Below the pieces are notes generated by a model. The model saw only the letters and a list, made by a program, of their open reading frames with translations, ran no database searches and was not told the DNA's origin. From Neorhizobium huautlense (lineage in GTDB: Bacteria > Pseudomonadota > Alphaproteobacteria > Rhizobiales > Rhizobiaceae), in assembly GCF_030811685.1 (NCBI RefSeq), contig NZ_JAUSRF010000003.1, forward strand, positions 62,001 to 126,000: DNA of 64,000 bases. The letters are read 5' to 3'. Made by a program: the position numbers and the translations under genes. Positions 1 to 8,400 of this stretch are shown here, one piece after another; within the stretch, counting starts at the first letter, position 1; each line of letters opens with the position of its first letter.

Positions 1-2
1 TG

Positions 3-335
3 ACGGCACTTGCCCAGACCGGCGTCACGGTCGAGACATCCTGGACCAACAACATCACCGCTGCCGATGCGCTCGTCGTTCCCAAGGGCACGAAGAACAA
101 GGAAGCGGCAATGAAGTTCATCGCCAATGCCACCAGCGACAAGGCACAGGCCGAATTCGCAACGATGACCGGTTACGCGCCGATCAATACGGACTCGCCA
201 AAGCTGATGGATGAGGACCTGCGCAAGACGCTGCCCGACCAGCAGGCCGAAACCCAGGTCAATGCCGACATGAGCTACTGGGCAGCGCACCGCGACGAGA
301 TCGGCACCCGCTGGTACGCCTGGCAGGCCAAATAA
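3..335 (+). CDS. Periplasmic solute-binding protein of a polyamine-type ABC transporter, C-terminal part (5' end outside window)
   Basis: The frame is open from the window edge with no start codon, so only about the last 110 residues are present. The text (…ALVVPKGTKNKEAAMKF…, then …LRKTLPDQQAETQVNAD…) resembles the C-terminal lobe of family-1/PotD-PotF-like extracellular binding proteins, where the mature protein ends in a short amphipathic tail (here WYAWQAK). It sits 76 bp upstream of two permeases and an ATPase on the same strand, in the usual order binding protein-permease-permease-ATPase. The downstream succinate-semialdehyde dehydrogenase favours a polyamine or GABA-type substrate, but substrate identity is inference. 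Family assignment is fairly firm because of context. Confidence 0.8.
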   Translation, partial: TALAQTGVTVETSWTNNITAADALVVPKGTKNKEAAMKFIANATSDKAQAEFATMTGYAPINTDSPKLMDEDLRKTLPDQQAETQVNADMSYWAAHRDEIGTRWYAWQAK

Positions 336-411
336 TTTCACCTGAAGACAAGTGTGACACGGGCCGGTCGTGCCGGCCCGTGAAGTCCCTAAGGGAACCG
401 GGAGGTTTGTA

Positions 412-1269
412 ATGGTTCTGTCGGCAACGACTGACGGTGGAGAGCGAAAGATCAGGCGCAACGGCAGTTTCGGCTATGTCGTGCCGGCTTTGCTGCTCAT
501 CGCGTTTTTCTTTATCATTCCCGTTCTCATGCTGCTGATGCGCAGCGTGCTCGAACCCACGCCCGGTCTCCAGAATTATCAGGAGCTTCTCGGCTCCACG
601 ACCTATCTGCGGGTGTTTTTGAACACGTTCACGGTTGCCGGTCTGGTCACCGTGGTGGCGGTGGTGATCGGTTTTCCGGTGGCATGGCTGCTCGCCATCA
701 TGCCCGATAAATGGTCGCGGCTGGTGATGGCGATCATCGTGCTGTCCATGTGGACCAACCTTCTCGCCCGTACCTATGCCTGGATGGTGCTTCTGCAGCG
801 CACCGGCGTCGTCAACAAGATGCTGATGAGCCTTGGCATCATCGACAAGCCCTTGGCGCTGGTGAACAATCTCGTCGGTGTGACCATCGGCATGACCTAT
901 ATCATGCTGCCTTTCGTCATCCTGCCGCTGATCGGCATATTGAAGGCGATCGATCCGGCCATCCTGCGCGCGGCGGCCCTCTGTGGCGCCAACAAGCGCC
1001 AGTGTTTCACCCGTGTTCTGCTGCCACTGTCGCTGCCGGGCATCGCGTCCGGCGCGCTGATGGTGTTCGTCATGTCGCTTGGTTATTACGTCACGCCGGC
1101 CCTTCTCGGCGGCACATCAAACATGATGCTGGCCGAACTCGTGGCGCAATTCGTGCAGTCGCTGGTCAACTGGGGCATGGGTGGTGCTGCCGCGCTCGTT
1201 CTCCTGCTGGTGACCATGGTGCTTTACGCCATCCAGCTCAAATTCCTGAACCCCAATCGGGCGAGGTAA
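412..1269 (+). CDS. ABC transporter permease, PotB/PotH type
   Basis: A 285-residue inner-membrane protein with a hydrophobic N-terminal helix (VVPALLLIAFFFIIPVLMLL) and about six membrane segments. The cytoplasmic EAA-type loop that docks on the ATPase is visible as RAAALCGANKRQCFTRVLLP. An upstream in-frame GTG exists at 370, but ATG 412 is preceded by GGGAGG at the right distance and is chosen. It forms the first permease half of the polyamine-type importer with the next gene; a 5-bp gap separates them. The spermidine/putrescine subfamily is suggested by sequence style and by the neighbouring gabD, not proved. Confidence 0.9.
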   Translation: MVLSATTDGGERKIRRNGSFGYVVPALLLIAFFFIIPVLMLLMRSVLEPTPGLQNYQELLGSTTYLRVFLNTFTVAGLVTVVAVVIGFPVAWLLAIMPDKWSRLVMAIIVLSMWTNLLARTYAWMVLLQRTGVVNKMLMSLGIIDKPLALVNNLVGVTIGMTYIMLPFVILPLIGILKAIDPAILRAAALCGANKRQCFTRVLLPLSLPGIASGALMVFVMSLGYYVTPALLGGTSNMMLAELVAQFVQSLVNWGMGGAAALVLLLVTMVLYAIQLKFLNPNRAR

Positions 1270-1274
1270 CAATC

Positions 1275-2075
1275 ATGCTGCTCGATTTCGATAAGCTCGG
1301 CGGTTTGAAGCCGTTCCTGATCGGCCTTACGGCTCTGGTCTGTCTGTTCCTGATCCTGCCGATCGTCTTCATCGCGGCGCTCTCCTTCGGTTCGTCGCAA
1401 TGGCTGATCTTTCCGCCGCCGTCCTGGACGTTCAAATGGTACCAGATGCTGTTTGCCGATCCGCGCTGGCTGTGGTCGGCTTTGACCAGCCTGAAGATCG
1501 CCGCCATCGTCACGGTTCTCTCCGTCATCCTCGGTTTTCTCGCAGCGCTTGGCCTTAATCGCGGCAGTTTTGCCGGACGTGAAGCCCTGCGTGCCCTGTT
1601 CCTCACTCCGATGATCCTCCCCGTCGTGGTGCTCGCCGTCGCCCTTTACGCGCTGTTTCTGCAGCTCGGACTGGCGGGCACCACGGTAGGATTCATCATC
1701 GCGCATCTGCTGATCGCGCTGCCGTTCTCGATCATCTCGATCGGCAATGCGCTGGAAGGTTTCGACAAATCGATCGAGGATGCGGCCATCCTGTGTGGTG
1801 CAAGCCCGTGGGAAGCACGCATAAGGGTGACGGTGCCCGCCGTCAGCCACGGCATCTTCGCCGCCGCGATCTTCTCCTTCCTCGCCTCGTGGGATGAGGT
1901 CGTTCTCGCCATCTTCATGGCCAGCCCGACGCTGCAGACGCTGCCGGTCAAGATCTGGGCAACGCTCCGGCAGGACCTGACGCCTGTCATTGCCGCCGCC
2001 TCCACCATTCTCATTGCCTTCACCATCCTGCTGATGGTCCTGGCCGCACTCTTTCGCAAGGGACGCAAAGCATGA
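1275..2075 (+). CDS. ABC transporter permease, PotC/PotI type
   Basis: A 266-residue polytopic membrane protein, second permease half of the importer. ATG 1275 follows the stop of the previous permease by 5 bp. The frame stays open far upstream inside the preceding gene, but that part is an antiphase shadow. The EAA loop appears as EDAAILCGASPWEARIRVTVP, and the C-terminal end has the SWDEVVLAIFMASPTLQTLPV pattern typical of PotC-like permeases. Its stop overlaps the ATPase start (ATGA), indicating translational coupling. Confidence 0.9.
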   Translation: MLLDFDKLGGLKPFLIGLTALVCLFLILPIVFIAALSFGSSQWLIFPPPSWTFKWYQMLFADPRWLWSALTSLKIAAIVTVLSVILGFLAALGLNRGSFAGREALRALFLTPMILPVVVLAVALYALFLQLGLAGTTVGFIIAHLLIALPFSIISIGNALEGFDKSIEDAAILCGASPWEARIRVTVPAVSHGIFAAAIFSFLASWDEVVLAIFMASPTLQTLPVKIWATLRQDLTPVIAAASTILIAFTILLMVLAALFRKGRKA

Positions 2076-3148
2076 CCCAGCCATTCCTCTCCATCCAAGG
2101 CATTCGCAAGACATATGGTCAGGTCACTGCCGTCAAGAACGTGAGCCTGGACGTTGCCAAGGGCGAGTTCATGACCTTCCTCGGGCCGTCCGGTTCGGGC
2201 AAGTCAACCACGCTCTACATTCTGGCGGGCTTTCAGGACCCGACCGACGGCGATATCTTGCTCAACGGCCAGAGCCTGCTGTCGACGCCGTCGCACAAAC
2301 GCAATATCGGCATGGTCTTCCAGCGCTACACGCTGTTCCCGCATCTGACGGTTGGCGAAAACGTCGCCTTTCCGTTGCGCATCCGCCGTATCGGTCAGGC
2401 CGAAATCACTGAGCGTGTGAAAAAGGCGCTGAAGCTGGTTCGCCTCGAAGGTTTTGAAGACCGCAAGCCGGCCCTGATGTCCGGCGGTCAGCAGCAGCGT
2501 GTCGCGCTTGCCCGCGCGCTGGTCTACAATCCGCCCGTGCTGCTGATGGACGAACCGCTTTCTGCCCTCGACAAGAAGCTGCGTGAAGAGATCCAGTTCG
2601 AGATCCGCCGCATCCACCAGGAAACCGGCGTGACAATTCTCTACGTCACCCACGATCAGGAAGAAGCGCTTCGTCTTTCGGACCGTATCGCCGTGTTCAG
2701 CCAGGGCGAGATCGACCAGATCGGCACCGGTCAGGAGCTTTATGCCAATCCGGCCACACATTTCGTCGCTGGCTTTATCGGTGACAGCAATTTCATCAAT
2801 GCGGAAGTGCTGTCCAGCGCCGACGGCAAGGCAAAGCTGGCTCTGCCGGGCGGCACGGTGATTGACGGTGTGCCGATGCATGCCGGCAAGGCGGGGGGCA
2901 AATCCGCTTCGCTTCTGCTGCGGCCGGAGCGCCTGTCTCTGTCGGGCATGCAGGTTGCGAACGGGCTTGCCGTGACGATCAACGATATTACTTTCCTTGG
3001 TAACAATATCGAGGTGAGCACCCAGACCGGGAATGGCGAAAGCCTGTCCGTTCGCCTGCCGTTCGGTCATGAGGCGATTTCCAGCATCAGCCGTGGCGAT
3101 CAGGCATGGCTGAGTTTCGAACCGAAATCGACTCACGCTTTTGCCTGA
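2072..3148 (+). CDS. ABC transporter ATP-binding protein, PotA/PotG type
   Basis: A 358-residue ATPase that powers the importer from the cytoplasmic side. Walker A is GPSGSGKST near residue 39, the Q-loop reads FQRYTLFPH, the signature is [15 protein letters not shown] and Walker B is VLLMDEPLSALD, followed by the switch histidine in YVTHDQEEAL. The C-terminal 110 residues form a TOBE-like regulatory domain (LRPERLSL…), as in PotA, FbpC and CysA-class proteins. The start overlaps the upstream stop by 4 bp. The next gene, gabD, starts after a strong hairpin. Confidence 0.93.
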   Translation: MTQPFLSIQGIRKTYGQVTAVKNVSLDVAKGEFMTFLGPSGSGKSTTLYILAGFQDPTDGDILLNGQSLLSTPSHKRNIGMVFQRYTLFPHLTVGENVAFPLRIRRIGQAEITERVKKALKLVRLEGFEDRKPALMSGGQQQRVALARALVYNPPVLLMDEPLSALDKKLREEIQFEIRRIHQETGVTILYVTHDQEEALRLSDRIAVFSQGEIDQIGTGQELYANPATHFVAGFIGDSNFINAEVLSSADGKAKLALPGGTVIDGVPMHAGKAGGKSASLLLRPERLSLSGMQVANGLAVTINDITFLGNNIEVSTQTGNGESLSVRLPFGHEAISSISRGDQAWLSFEPKSTHAFA

Positions 3149-3154
3149 TCCCGG

Positions 3155-3185
3155 TGCCGAGGTTCGATCAGGTCGAACCTCGGCA
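3155..3185 (+). terminator. Perfect 13-bp stem hairpin between the ABC ATPase gene and gabD
   Basis: TGCCGAGGTTCGA and its exact reverse complement flank a 5-base loop (TCAGG), starting 7 bp after the ATPase stop. There is no U-run after it, so it may act as an attenuator or RNA-stabilising hairpin rather than a full intrinsic terminator, letting gabD be transcribed at a different level. Confidence 0.6.
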
Positions 3186-3224
3186 ACCATTGCCGCAATC
3201 AGCCCATCCAAGGAGGCCGGCGCC

Positions 3225-4706
3225 ATGGCCCTGTCCGACACACTTCTCGCGAAACTGAAAGATCCGTCACTTGCCACCGACAAGGCCCTGATTGCAGGCG
3301 AATGGTGCTCGGAAGGTGAGGGTGGTGCAACATTCGAGGTCACCAATCCCTCGACCGGCGACGTGATCGCCACGCTTCCGGATATGACGCGCACCGACGC
3401 GGCACGTGCGATTGATGCTGCCCACAAGGCGCAAAAACTCTGGGCAAAAAAGACCGGCAAGGAACGCGCTGCCGTTCTGCGAAAACTCTATGACCTGATG
3501 GTCGCCAATGCCGATGATCTGGCCGCAATCCTCACCATGGAAATGGGCAAGCCGCTGGCCGAGGCCAAGGGCGAAATCCTCTATGGCGCATCCTATGTCG
3601 AATGGTTCGGCGAAGAAGCCAAGCGTGTTTATGGCGATACAATCCCCGGCCACCAGCAGGACAAGCGCATCATCGTGCTGAAACAGCCGATTGGCGTTGT
3701 CGCCTCTATCACGCCGTGGAATTTTCCCAATGCCATGCTGGCTCGAAAATTTGCGCCGGCCGTGGCCGCCGGCTGCACCATGGTGTCGAAGCCCGCTGCC
3801 GAAACACCGCTTTCGGCTTTGGCTCTGGCAGTTCTGGCCGAGCGTGCCGGGTTGCCGGCCGGGGTCTTCAACGTCGTCACTTCGAAAAAATCCGCCGATA
3901 TCGGGCTGGAATTCACGGAAAACGAGAAGGTTCGCAAACTGACCTTCACCGGGTCGACTGGCGTCGGAAAAATCCTGATGCGTCAGGGCGCCGAGCAGAT
4001 CATGAAGCTCGGTCTGGAACTCGGCGGCAATGCCCCCTTCATCGTGTTCGATGAAGCCGATCTCGATGCCGCCGTCGAAGGCGCGATGATTTCGAAATAT
4101 CGCAATAACGGGCAGACCTGCGTCTGCGCCAACCGGCTTTACGTGCAGGCGGGTGTCTATGATGCATTTGCCGAAAAGCTGGCTGCCAAAGTCTCGGCAA
4201 TGAAGGTCGGAGACGGGTTCGAGGAAGGCGTCGTTGCCGGGCCGTTGATCACCGAAAAGGCTATCGAAAAGGTCGAGGAGCACATTGCCGACGCTCTCGA
4301 GAAGGGCGGCGTCGTTGCCGTGGGCGGCAAACGCGATGTGCGCGGCGGCCTGTTCTTCCAGCCGACCATTTTGACCGGCGTCACGTCAGCCATGAAGGTT
4401 GCGAGGGAGGAAACATTCGGGCCGGTCGCACCGCTCTTCCGTTTCGAGACGGAAGATGAGGTCATCGAGATGGCCAACGATACCGAGTTCGGCCTCGCCT
4501 CCTATTTTTACGCCAAGGATCTTTCCCGCGTGTTCCGGGTGGCAGAGGCTCTGGAATACGGCATGGTCGGCATCAATACCGGTTTCATATCGACCGAGGT
4601 CGCGCCCTTCGGTGGCATCAAGCAATCCGGCCAGGGACGTGAAGGTTCCAAATACGGCATCGAGGATTACGTCGAGGTCAAATACCTCTGCCTGCAAATC
4701 GACTAG
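3225..4706 (+). CDS. gabD: NAD(P)+-dependent succinate-semialdehyde dehydrogenase
   Basis: A 493-residue aldehyde dehydrogenase that should oxidise succinate semialdehyde to succinate, the last step of GABA/putrescine breakdown. ATG 3225 is chosen because AAGGAGG lies just upstream; the frame is open further 5'. Seen in the sequence: the ITPWNFP active-site region, the nucleotide loop FTGSTGVG, Glu265 in LELGGNAPF, and catalytic Cys299 in NNGQTCVCANR. Cys301 two residues on is the second cysteine of the redox-switch loop known in SSADH enzymes. Length and the FIVFDEADLDAAVEGA block match GabD rather than general aldehyde dehydrogenases. Following a polyamine-type importer supports the call. 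Confidence 0.88.
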   Translation: MALSDTLLAKLKDPSLATDKALIAGEWCSEGEGGATFEVTNPSTGDVIATLPDMTRTDAARAIDAAHKAQKLWAKKTGKERAAVLRKLYDLMVANADDLAAILTMEMGKPLAEAKGEILYGASYVEWFGEEAKRVYGDTIPGHQQDKRIIVLKQPIGVVASITPWNFPNAMLARKFAPAVAAGCTMVSKPAAETPLSALALAVLAERAGLPAGVFNVVTSKKSADIGLEFTENEKVRKLTFTGSTGVGKILMRQGAEQIMKLGLELGGNAPFIVFDEADLDAAVEGAMISKYRNNGQTCVCANRLYVQAGVYDAFAEKLAAKVSAMKVGDGFEEGVVAGPLITEKAIEKVEEHIADALEKGGVVAVGGKRDVRGGLFFQPTILTGVTSAMKVAREETFGPVAPLFRFETEDEVIEMANDTEFGLASYFYAKDLSRVFRVAEALEYGMVGINTGFISTEVAPFGGIKQSGQGREGSKYGIEDYVEVKYLCLQID

Positions 4707-5493
4707 ACGTCCTTGCCTTCATGTCGGTTTTGCTTGGCACTGGCGACTGAAAATGACGATAGGGCCGGTGGCAACTGGAGTTTCCGGCTCATGCATCCAG
4801 TTGCCACAGCTGGCGTCCCGTATTGCAGAAGAACGGGTCTTGGCGGTTCCATGCCATCAGGGAGTTGCCCAATCAAAATACAGGCATGGCGCGCTGATGA
4901 CTGCGCCGAACAACATGACCATGCCCAGCGGGCAACCCATTTCAGCGGGAATCTCTGACGTGCTTGCGTTTCGGGGTGTAGAACATCTCGATGTAGTCGA
5001 ACACATCCCGGCGCACTTCCTCGCGTGACCTGCGAACCCTGTTCCGAATGAAACAGCACCTTTCGTTTTCGGCCGCATGATCCCCTCGGCCTCGTCGTTG
5101 CCCTTGGTGTTGGAAGCCGCAAATTTCCTCTTCCATTCATACAGGGAATGCTGGCTGACGCCGAGGCGCTGGGAAACTCAGCCACCGGAAAGAAGGCCTC
5201 TGCAAATCTCGGGGCTATTCACTGCGCAGGTCTGAGGACTGGCCATCGTATGCTTCGGATATTCCCGGAAAAAGGCCGGATGCCGTGGTTTCTGCACGTC
5301 CTCTGCCTCGTGCATCACAATCGCGGGCGTGGTTCGGACCCTATCAAGACCTGCTGTGCCGCCCATCCACCAAGGCCTTCCATACAAACTTCGTCTGACC
5401 CCATCATCCCAATGCCTATGATACCACGTTGAAGGTGACAGTGGATCGTTCGATCACGTGTCCGGAGCGTGCAGTGCAAATATGGACCGGGTA
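4707..5493. other. Gene-poor stretch between gabD and the biotin carrier gene
   Basis: No intact gene was recognised here. The middle part (about 4942-5200) holds a decayed IS3-family transposase on the minus strand, listed separately. The flanks 4707-4940 and 5200-5480 show only short open frames without recognisable protein features. The promoter of the downstream carboxylase operon must lie in the last part, but no convincing -35/-10 pair was found. Confidence 0.6.
4942..5200 (-). pseudogene. Remnant of an IS3-family transposase (OrfA and OrfB pieces joined by deletion)
   Basis: Read on the minus strand, about 5185-5075 encodes VSQRLGVSQHSLYEWK followed by FAASNTKGNDEAEGI, a clear match to the helix-turn-helix region of IS3-family OrfA. 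A one-base deletion near 5176 breaks the frame upstream of it. Directly after it, about 5040-4945 encodes REEVRRDVFDYIEMFY then PKRKHVR, the very C-terminus of the OrfB integrase. The whole DDE core that should lie between is missing, so the element is a dead internal-deletion derivative. No terminal inverted repeats were identified. Assignment is by recognition of these conserved strings. Confidence 0.72.
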
Positions 5494-5919
5494 ATGGATC
5501 TCGCAAAAATAGAAACGCTGATAGATTTTGTCGGTCGATCCAATATCTCTCAGCTCATCGTTACCGAGAAAGATACAACCGTACGGATCCTTCGCGACAG
5601 TGTGAATGACGCTCATCTGTCAACGCGCAAGGACGTCGACGCGCCAGTGCCGGATGCTGAAGCGTCAACAGGTGGATCAGTCAAAGGCTTGGTCGTTGAA
5701 GCGCCCATATTCGGTGTCCTGCATCTCGCTCCCGCGCCCGGGGATCCACCTTTCGTCGCTATCGGTGACGAGATAGTCGAGGGCCAGACACTGTTCATCA
5801 TCGAGGCAATGAAGGTGTTCAACAAGATCGTCGCGCCGCGCGCCGGCAAGATCACGCGCCTGACGGATGTGAACGGTGCAGAGGTCGAGGTTGGGGACAT
5901 GCTGGCGGAGATCGCATGA
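5494..5919 (+). CDS. Biotin carboxyl carrier protein (AccB-like)
   Basis: A 141-residue carrier. The N-terminus MDLAKIETLIDFVGRSNIS matches the AccB opening, so ATG 5494 is preferred over ATG 5482 and over a GTG at 5458. A variable, acidic linker (residues about 40-60) leads to a biotinyl domain (about 68-141) with the biotinylation motif EAMKVFNKI; Lys107 is the predicted biotin attachment site. It overlaps the next gene by 4 bp. Standing with a biotin carboxylase and the AHS-domain proteins PxpB/PxpC, it probably serves a dedicated carboxylase and not general fatty acid synthesis, which is inferred from context. Confidence 0.88.
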   Translation: MDLAKIETLIDFVGRSNISQLIVTEKDTTVRILRDSVNDAHLSTRKDVDAPVPDAEASTGGSVKGLVVEAPIFGVLHLAPAPGDPPFVAIGDEIVEGQTLFIIEAMKVFNKIVAPRAGKITRLTDVNGAEVEVGDMLAEIA

Positions 5920-7286
5920 TGCAGTCACATCAGCGTTTCGATACGGTTCTGATTGCCAATCGTGGTGAAATCGCCTTGCGCGTGGTGCGCGCCTGCCGCG
6001 AGATGGGCCTGAAGGCTGTTGTCGTCTGTTCGGAAGCGGATCGCGATTCCGCCTATGCCAGAAGCGCGGATCAATCGATCTGCATCGGCCCGTCTACTGT
6101 CTCGAAAAGCTATCTGAACCAGAACGCGATCCTTCTGGCGGCGCGCCTCACCGGCGCCGGTGCCGTTCATCCGGGTTATGGATTTCTTTCGGAAAACACC
6201 CGCTTCTCAGCGGCGGTGGAAGCGGCAGGTCTGACCTTCATCGGGCCGGATGCCAATGCCATTGCCACGATGGGCGACAAGATTGCCGCCAAGAGTGCCA
6301 TGGTGGCGGCGGGTGTGCCCTGTGTGCCGGGGCCGGATACGGAACTTGCCTCCGAACCGCAAGCGATCCGTAAGACCGCTGCCGACATCGGTTACCCGGT
6401 GATCGTCAAGGCAGCCGGCGGCGGCGGTGGGCGCGGGATGCGCGTGGTGCTGGATGAGGCCGAGCTTCTGCAGGCTGTGGCGCTGACACGCGAGGAGGCG
6501 CGCAAGGCTTTTGGAACGCCGGCACTCTACATGGAGAAGTTTCTCCAGCATCCGCGTCATATCGAAATCCAGGTTCTCTGCGACACGCATGGCAATGCCG
6601 TCTGGCTTGGTCATCGTGACTGCTCGATGCAGCGTCGCCATCAGAAAGTGGTCGAAGAAGCGCCGGCTCCCGGCATCTCCGATGTACTGATCGGCCCGGT
6701 GGGTGCTGCCTGCGTCAAGGCGTGCAAGCAGATCGGATATCGCGGTGTCGGCACATTCGAATTTCTCTATGAGGACGGCGCTTTCTATTTCATCGAGATG
6801 AATACCCGACTGCAGGTTGAGCATCCGGTCACCGAGGAAACAAGCGGCGTCGATATCGTCCAACAGCAATTGCGCGTGGCGCAGGGCGAAACGTTGTCGA
6901 TGGAGCAGGGCAACGTCACCTGCATCGGCCATGCCATCGAATGCCGCATCAATGCCGAGGACCCTGCGACCTTCATGCCCTCGGCCGGCGTCATCACGGC
7001 ACTTGAACTGCCTGAGGGTGAGGGGGTTCGCGTCGATACCCATGTCGAGGCCGGCTACAAGGTCTCGCCCTATTACGACTCCCTGATTGCAAAGCTGATC
7101 GTCCATGGTCGCGACCGGACCGATGCCATGCAGCGGATGCGGGCGGCTTTGGCCTCCTTCAAGCTGGAAGGTATCGCCACCAATCTGCCGCTGCTGCGTG
7201 AACTGTTCGAAGATGCGGCCTTCGCCGAGGGCGAAACGGATATTCATTACCTCGAAAAATGGTTGAAGACACGGGGGGCAGCATGA
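5916..7286 (+). CDS. Biotin carboxylase subunit (AccC-like, ATP-grasp)
   Basis: A 456-residue enzyme that carboxylates carrier-bound biotin using ATP and bicarbonate. Domains in order: biotin-carboxylase N-terminal domain (TVLIANRGEIALRVVRA), ATP-grasp with glycine-rich loop KAAGGGGGRGM (about 160-172) and the HRDCSMQRRHQK segment, catalytic EMNTRLQVEHPVTE (about 288-301), and a C-terminal domain. Full family length (about 450). Start ATGATGA overlaps the carrier stop. The stop overlaps the next start. Probably a dedicated paralogue of the housekeeping AccC, judging by operon context. Confidence 0.92.
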   Translation: MMQSHQRFDTVLIANRGEIALRVVRACREMGLKAVVVCSEADRDSAYARSADQSICIGPSTVSKSYLNQNAILLAARLTGAGAVHPGYGFLSENTRFSAAVEAAGLTFIGPDANAIATMGDKIAAKSAMVAAGVPCVPGPDTELASEPQAIRKTAADIGYPVIVKAAGGGGGRGMRVVLDEAELLQAVALTREEARKAFGTPALYMEKFLQHPRHIEIQVLCDTHGNAVWLGHRDCSMQRRHQKVVEEAPAPGISDVLIGPVGAACVKACKQIGYRGVGTFEFLYEDGAFYFIEMNTRLQVEHPVTEETSGVDIVQQQLRVAQGETLSMEQGNVTCIGHAIECRINAEDPATFMPSAGVITALELPEGEGVRVDTHVEAGYKVSPYYDSLIAKLIVHGRDRTDAMQRMRAALASFKLEGIATNLPLLRELFEDAAFAEGETDIHYLEKWLKTRGAA

Positions 7287-7696
7287 CCAAGCCGGATTTG
7301 AGCGACCCCGCCATCATCGAGCGGCTTGCTGCAGCCCTTGAAGCGGCCGGTGTCGATGGAATCGAGATCACCCGCCCCGACCAGAGCCTGCTGATCCGCG
7401 TTGCGAAATCGGCCAACGGGCCTGTGCGCCAATTCTCTTCCGGCAAACCGGATGCGGCGGCAAGGCCGGCGGTCGTCAAGTCGCCGATGGCCGGTGAATT
7501 CTGGCCTTCCGATCCGTCCCGCAGCGGCGCGTCAGCGTCCTCGACGGCAGGCGACACGGTCGGCTTCCTGCGGGTCGGTCCGATCCTGCTGCCGATTGCA
7601 GCCGGTCCGTCGAAGCGCCTGCGTCGCCACCTCGTTGAACCCGGAACGGTCGTCGGCTTCGGCGATCCGATTGCAGAATTCGAGCCAGAAGCATGA
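7283..7696 (+). CDS. Degenerate biotin-carrier-like protein without the biotinylation lysine
   Basis: A 137-residue protein whose N-terminus (…ERLAAALEAAGVDGIEI…, …LLIRVAK…) parallels AccB, followed by a linker with VVKSPMAGEF and GDTVGFLRVGP, then VEPGTVVGFGDPIAEFE. These are the strand patterns of a biotinyl/lipoyl domain. However, where EAMKM should occur the text reads GPILLPIAAGP, so no modifiable lysine is present in the expected turn. ATG 7283 overlaps the biotin carboxylase stop (ATGA); a longer start at 7259 is unlikely. It overlaps pxpB by 4 bp. Possible role: structural or adaptor subunit of the complex; function unknown. Confidence 0.75.
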   Translation: MTKPDLSDPAIIERLAAALEAAGVDGIEITRPDQSLLIRVAKSANGPVRQFSSGKPDAAARPAVVKSPMAGEFWPSDPSRSGASASSTAGDTVGFLRVGPILLPIAAGPSKRLRRHLVEPGTVVGFGDPIAEFEPEA

Positions 7697-8400
7697 GTGC
7701 CTCAGCCGCAAAGATCATCCAGCCTGTTGAAGCGATCGTGCTTGACCGCAATGGTGCCCGCGTTTCCCCGATCGGCTCGCGCGCCTTTCTTCTCGAGGCG
7801 ACCGGAGATTTCGATCTGGCCGCGCAGCGGCGGATCTGGGCCCTGTCCCGTGCCGTGGAACTGTGGAGCGAGACGCTCGAAATCGTGCCCGGCATGACCA
7901 ACCTTCTCGTCGTGCTGAAGGTGACGCCCGAGGATCCGGAAATTTTGGCCCTGCGCCTGCTGGAGGCTTGGGAACAGGCCGAGACCATTGATCTTGCCGG
8001 AAGGATGATTGAGATTTCCGTCACCTATGGCGGAGAACATGCCACCGATCTCGCCGCACTTTGTGACCGTTCAGGCCTGTCAGACCGTGAAGTGATCCGT
8101 ATTCACTACGAAGGGACTTACCGGGTCTTCGCACTCGGTAGTGCTCCGGGTTTCGGTTACCTCCACGGCCTTGACCCGCGCATCTACATGCCGCGCAAGA
8201 CGGTGCCTTCGCTTAACATGGAGAGAGGCTGCGTCACCATCGGCGGCATGCAGACGGGTGTGGCCGTCCTGACCGGGCCAAACGGTTGGAATTCGATCGG
8301 TTTTGCAAAATTGCAGATGTTCGACCCGATGTCCTCCACACCGGCCGTCATGGCTCCGGGAGATACGGTGCGTTTCGTGCCAGCGAGCATAGAGCTATGA
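7693..8400 (+). CDS. pxpB: 5-oxoprolinase subunit B (KipI/AHS1 family)
   Basis: A 235-residue allophanate-hydrolase-subunit-1 family protein. The strand ISVTYGGEHATDLAAL corresponds to the conserved family block, and the FALGSAPGFGYLHGLD and PRKTVPSLNMERGCVTIGG segments are the cyclophilin-like core. In characterised bacteria PxpB, PxpC and PxpA together cleave 5-oxoproline to glutamate with ATP. The gene overlaps both neighbours by 4 bp. About 40 extra N-terminal residues precede the usual start of the domain. Confidence 0.9.
   Translation: MSASAAKIIQPVEAIVLDRNGARVSPIGSRAFLLEATGDFDLAAQRRIWALSRAVELWSETLEIVPGMTNLLVVLKVTPEDPEILALRLLEAWEQAETIDLAGRMIEISVTYGGEHATDLAALCDRSGLSDREVIRIHYEGTYRVFALGSAPGFGYLHGLDPRIYMPRKTVPSLNMERGCVTIGGMQTGVAVLTGPNGWNSIGFAKLQMFDPMSSTPAVMAPGDTVRFVPASIEL

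Noticed and set aside
711..1274. N-terminal extension of the second polyamine permease inside the first permease
   Set aside because: The translated text before MLLDFDKLGG is Arg/His-rich and not membrane-like; the true start at 1275 follows the first permease stop.
2204..3460. Antisense open frame opposite the ABC ATPase
   Set aside because: It shows His/Arg-rich text typical of reverse-frame translation and no start signal; rejected.
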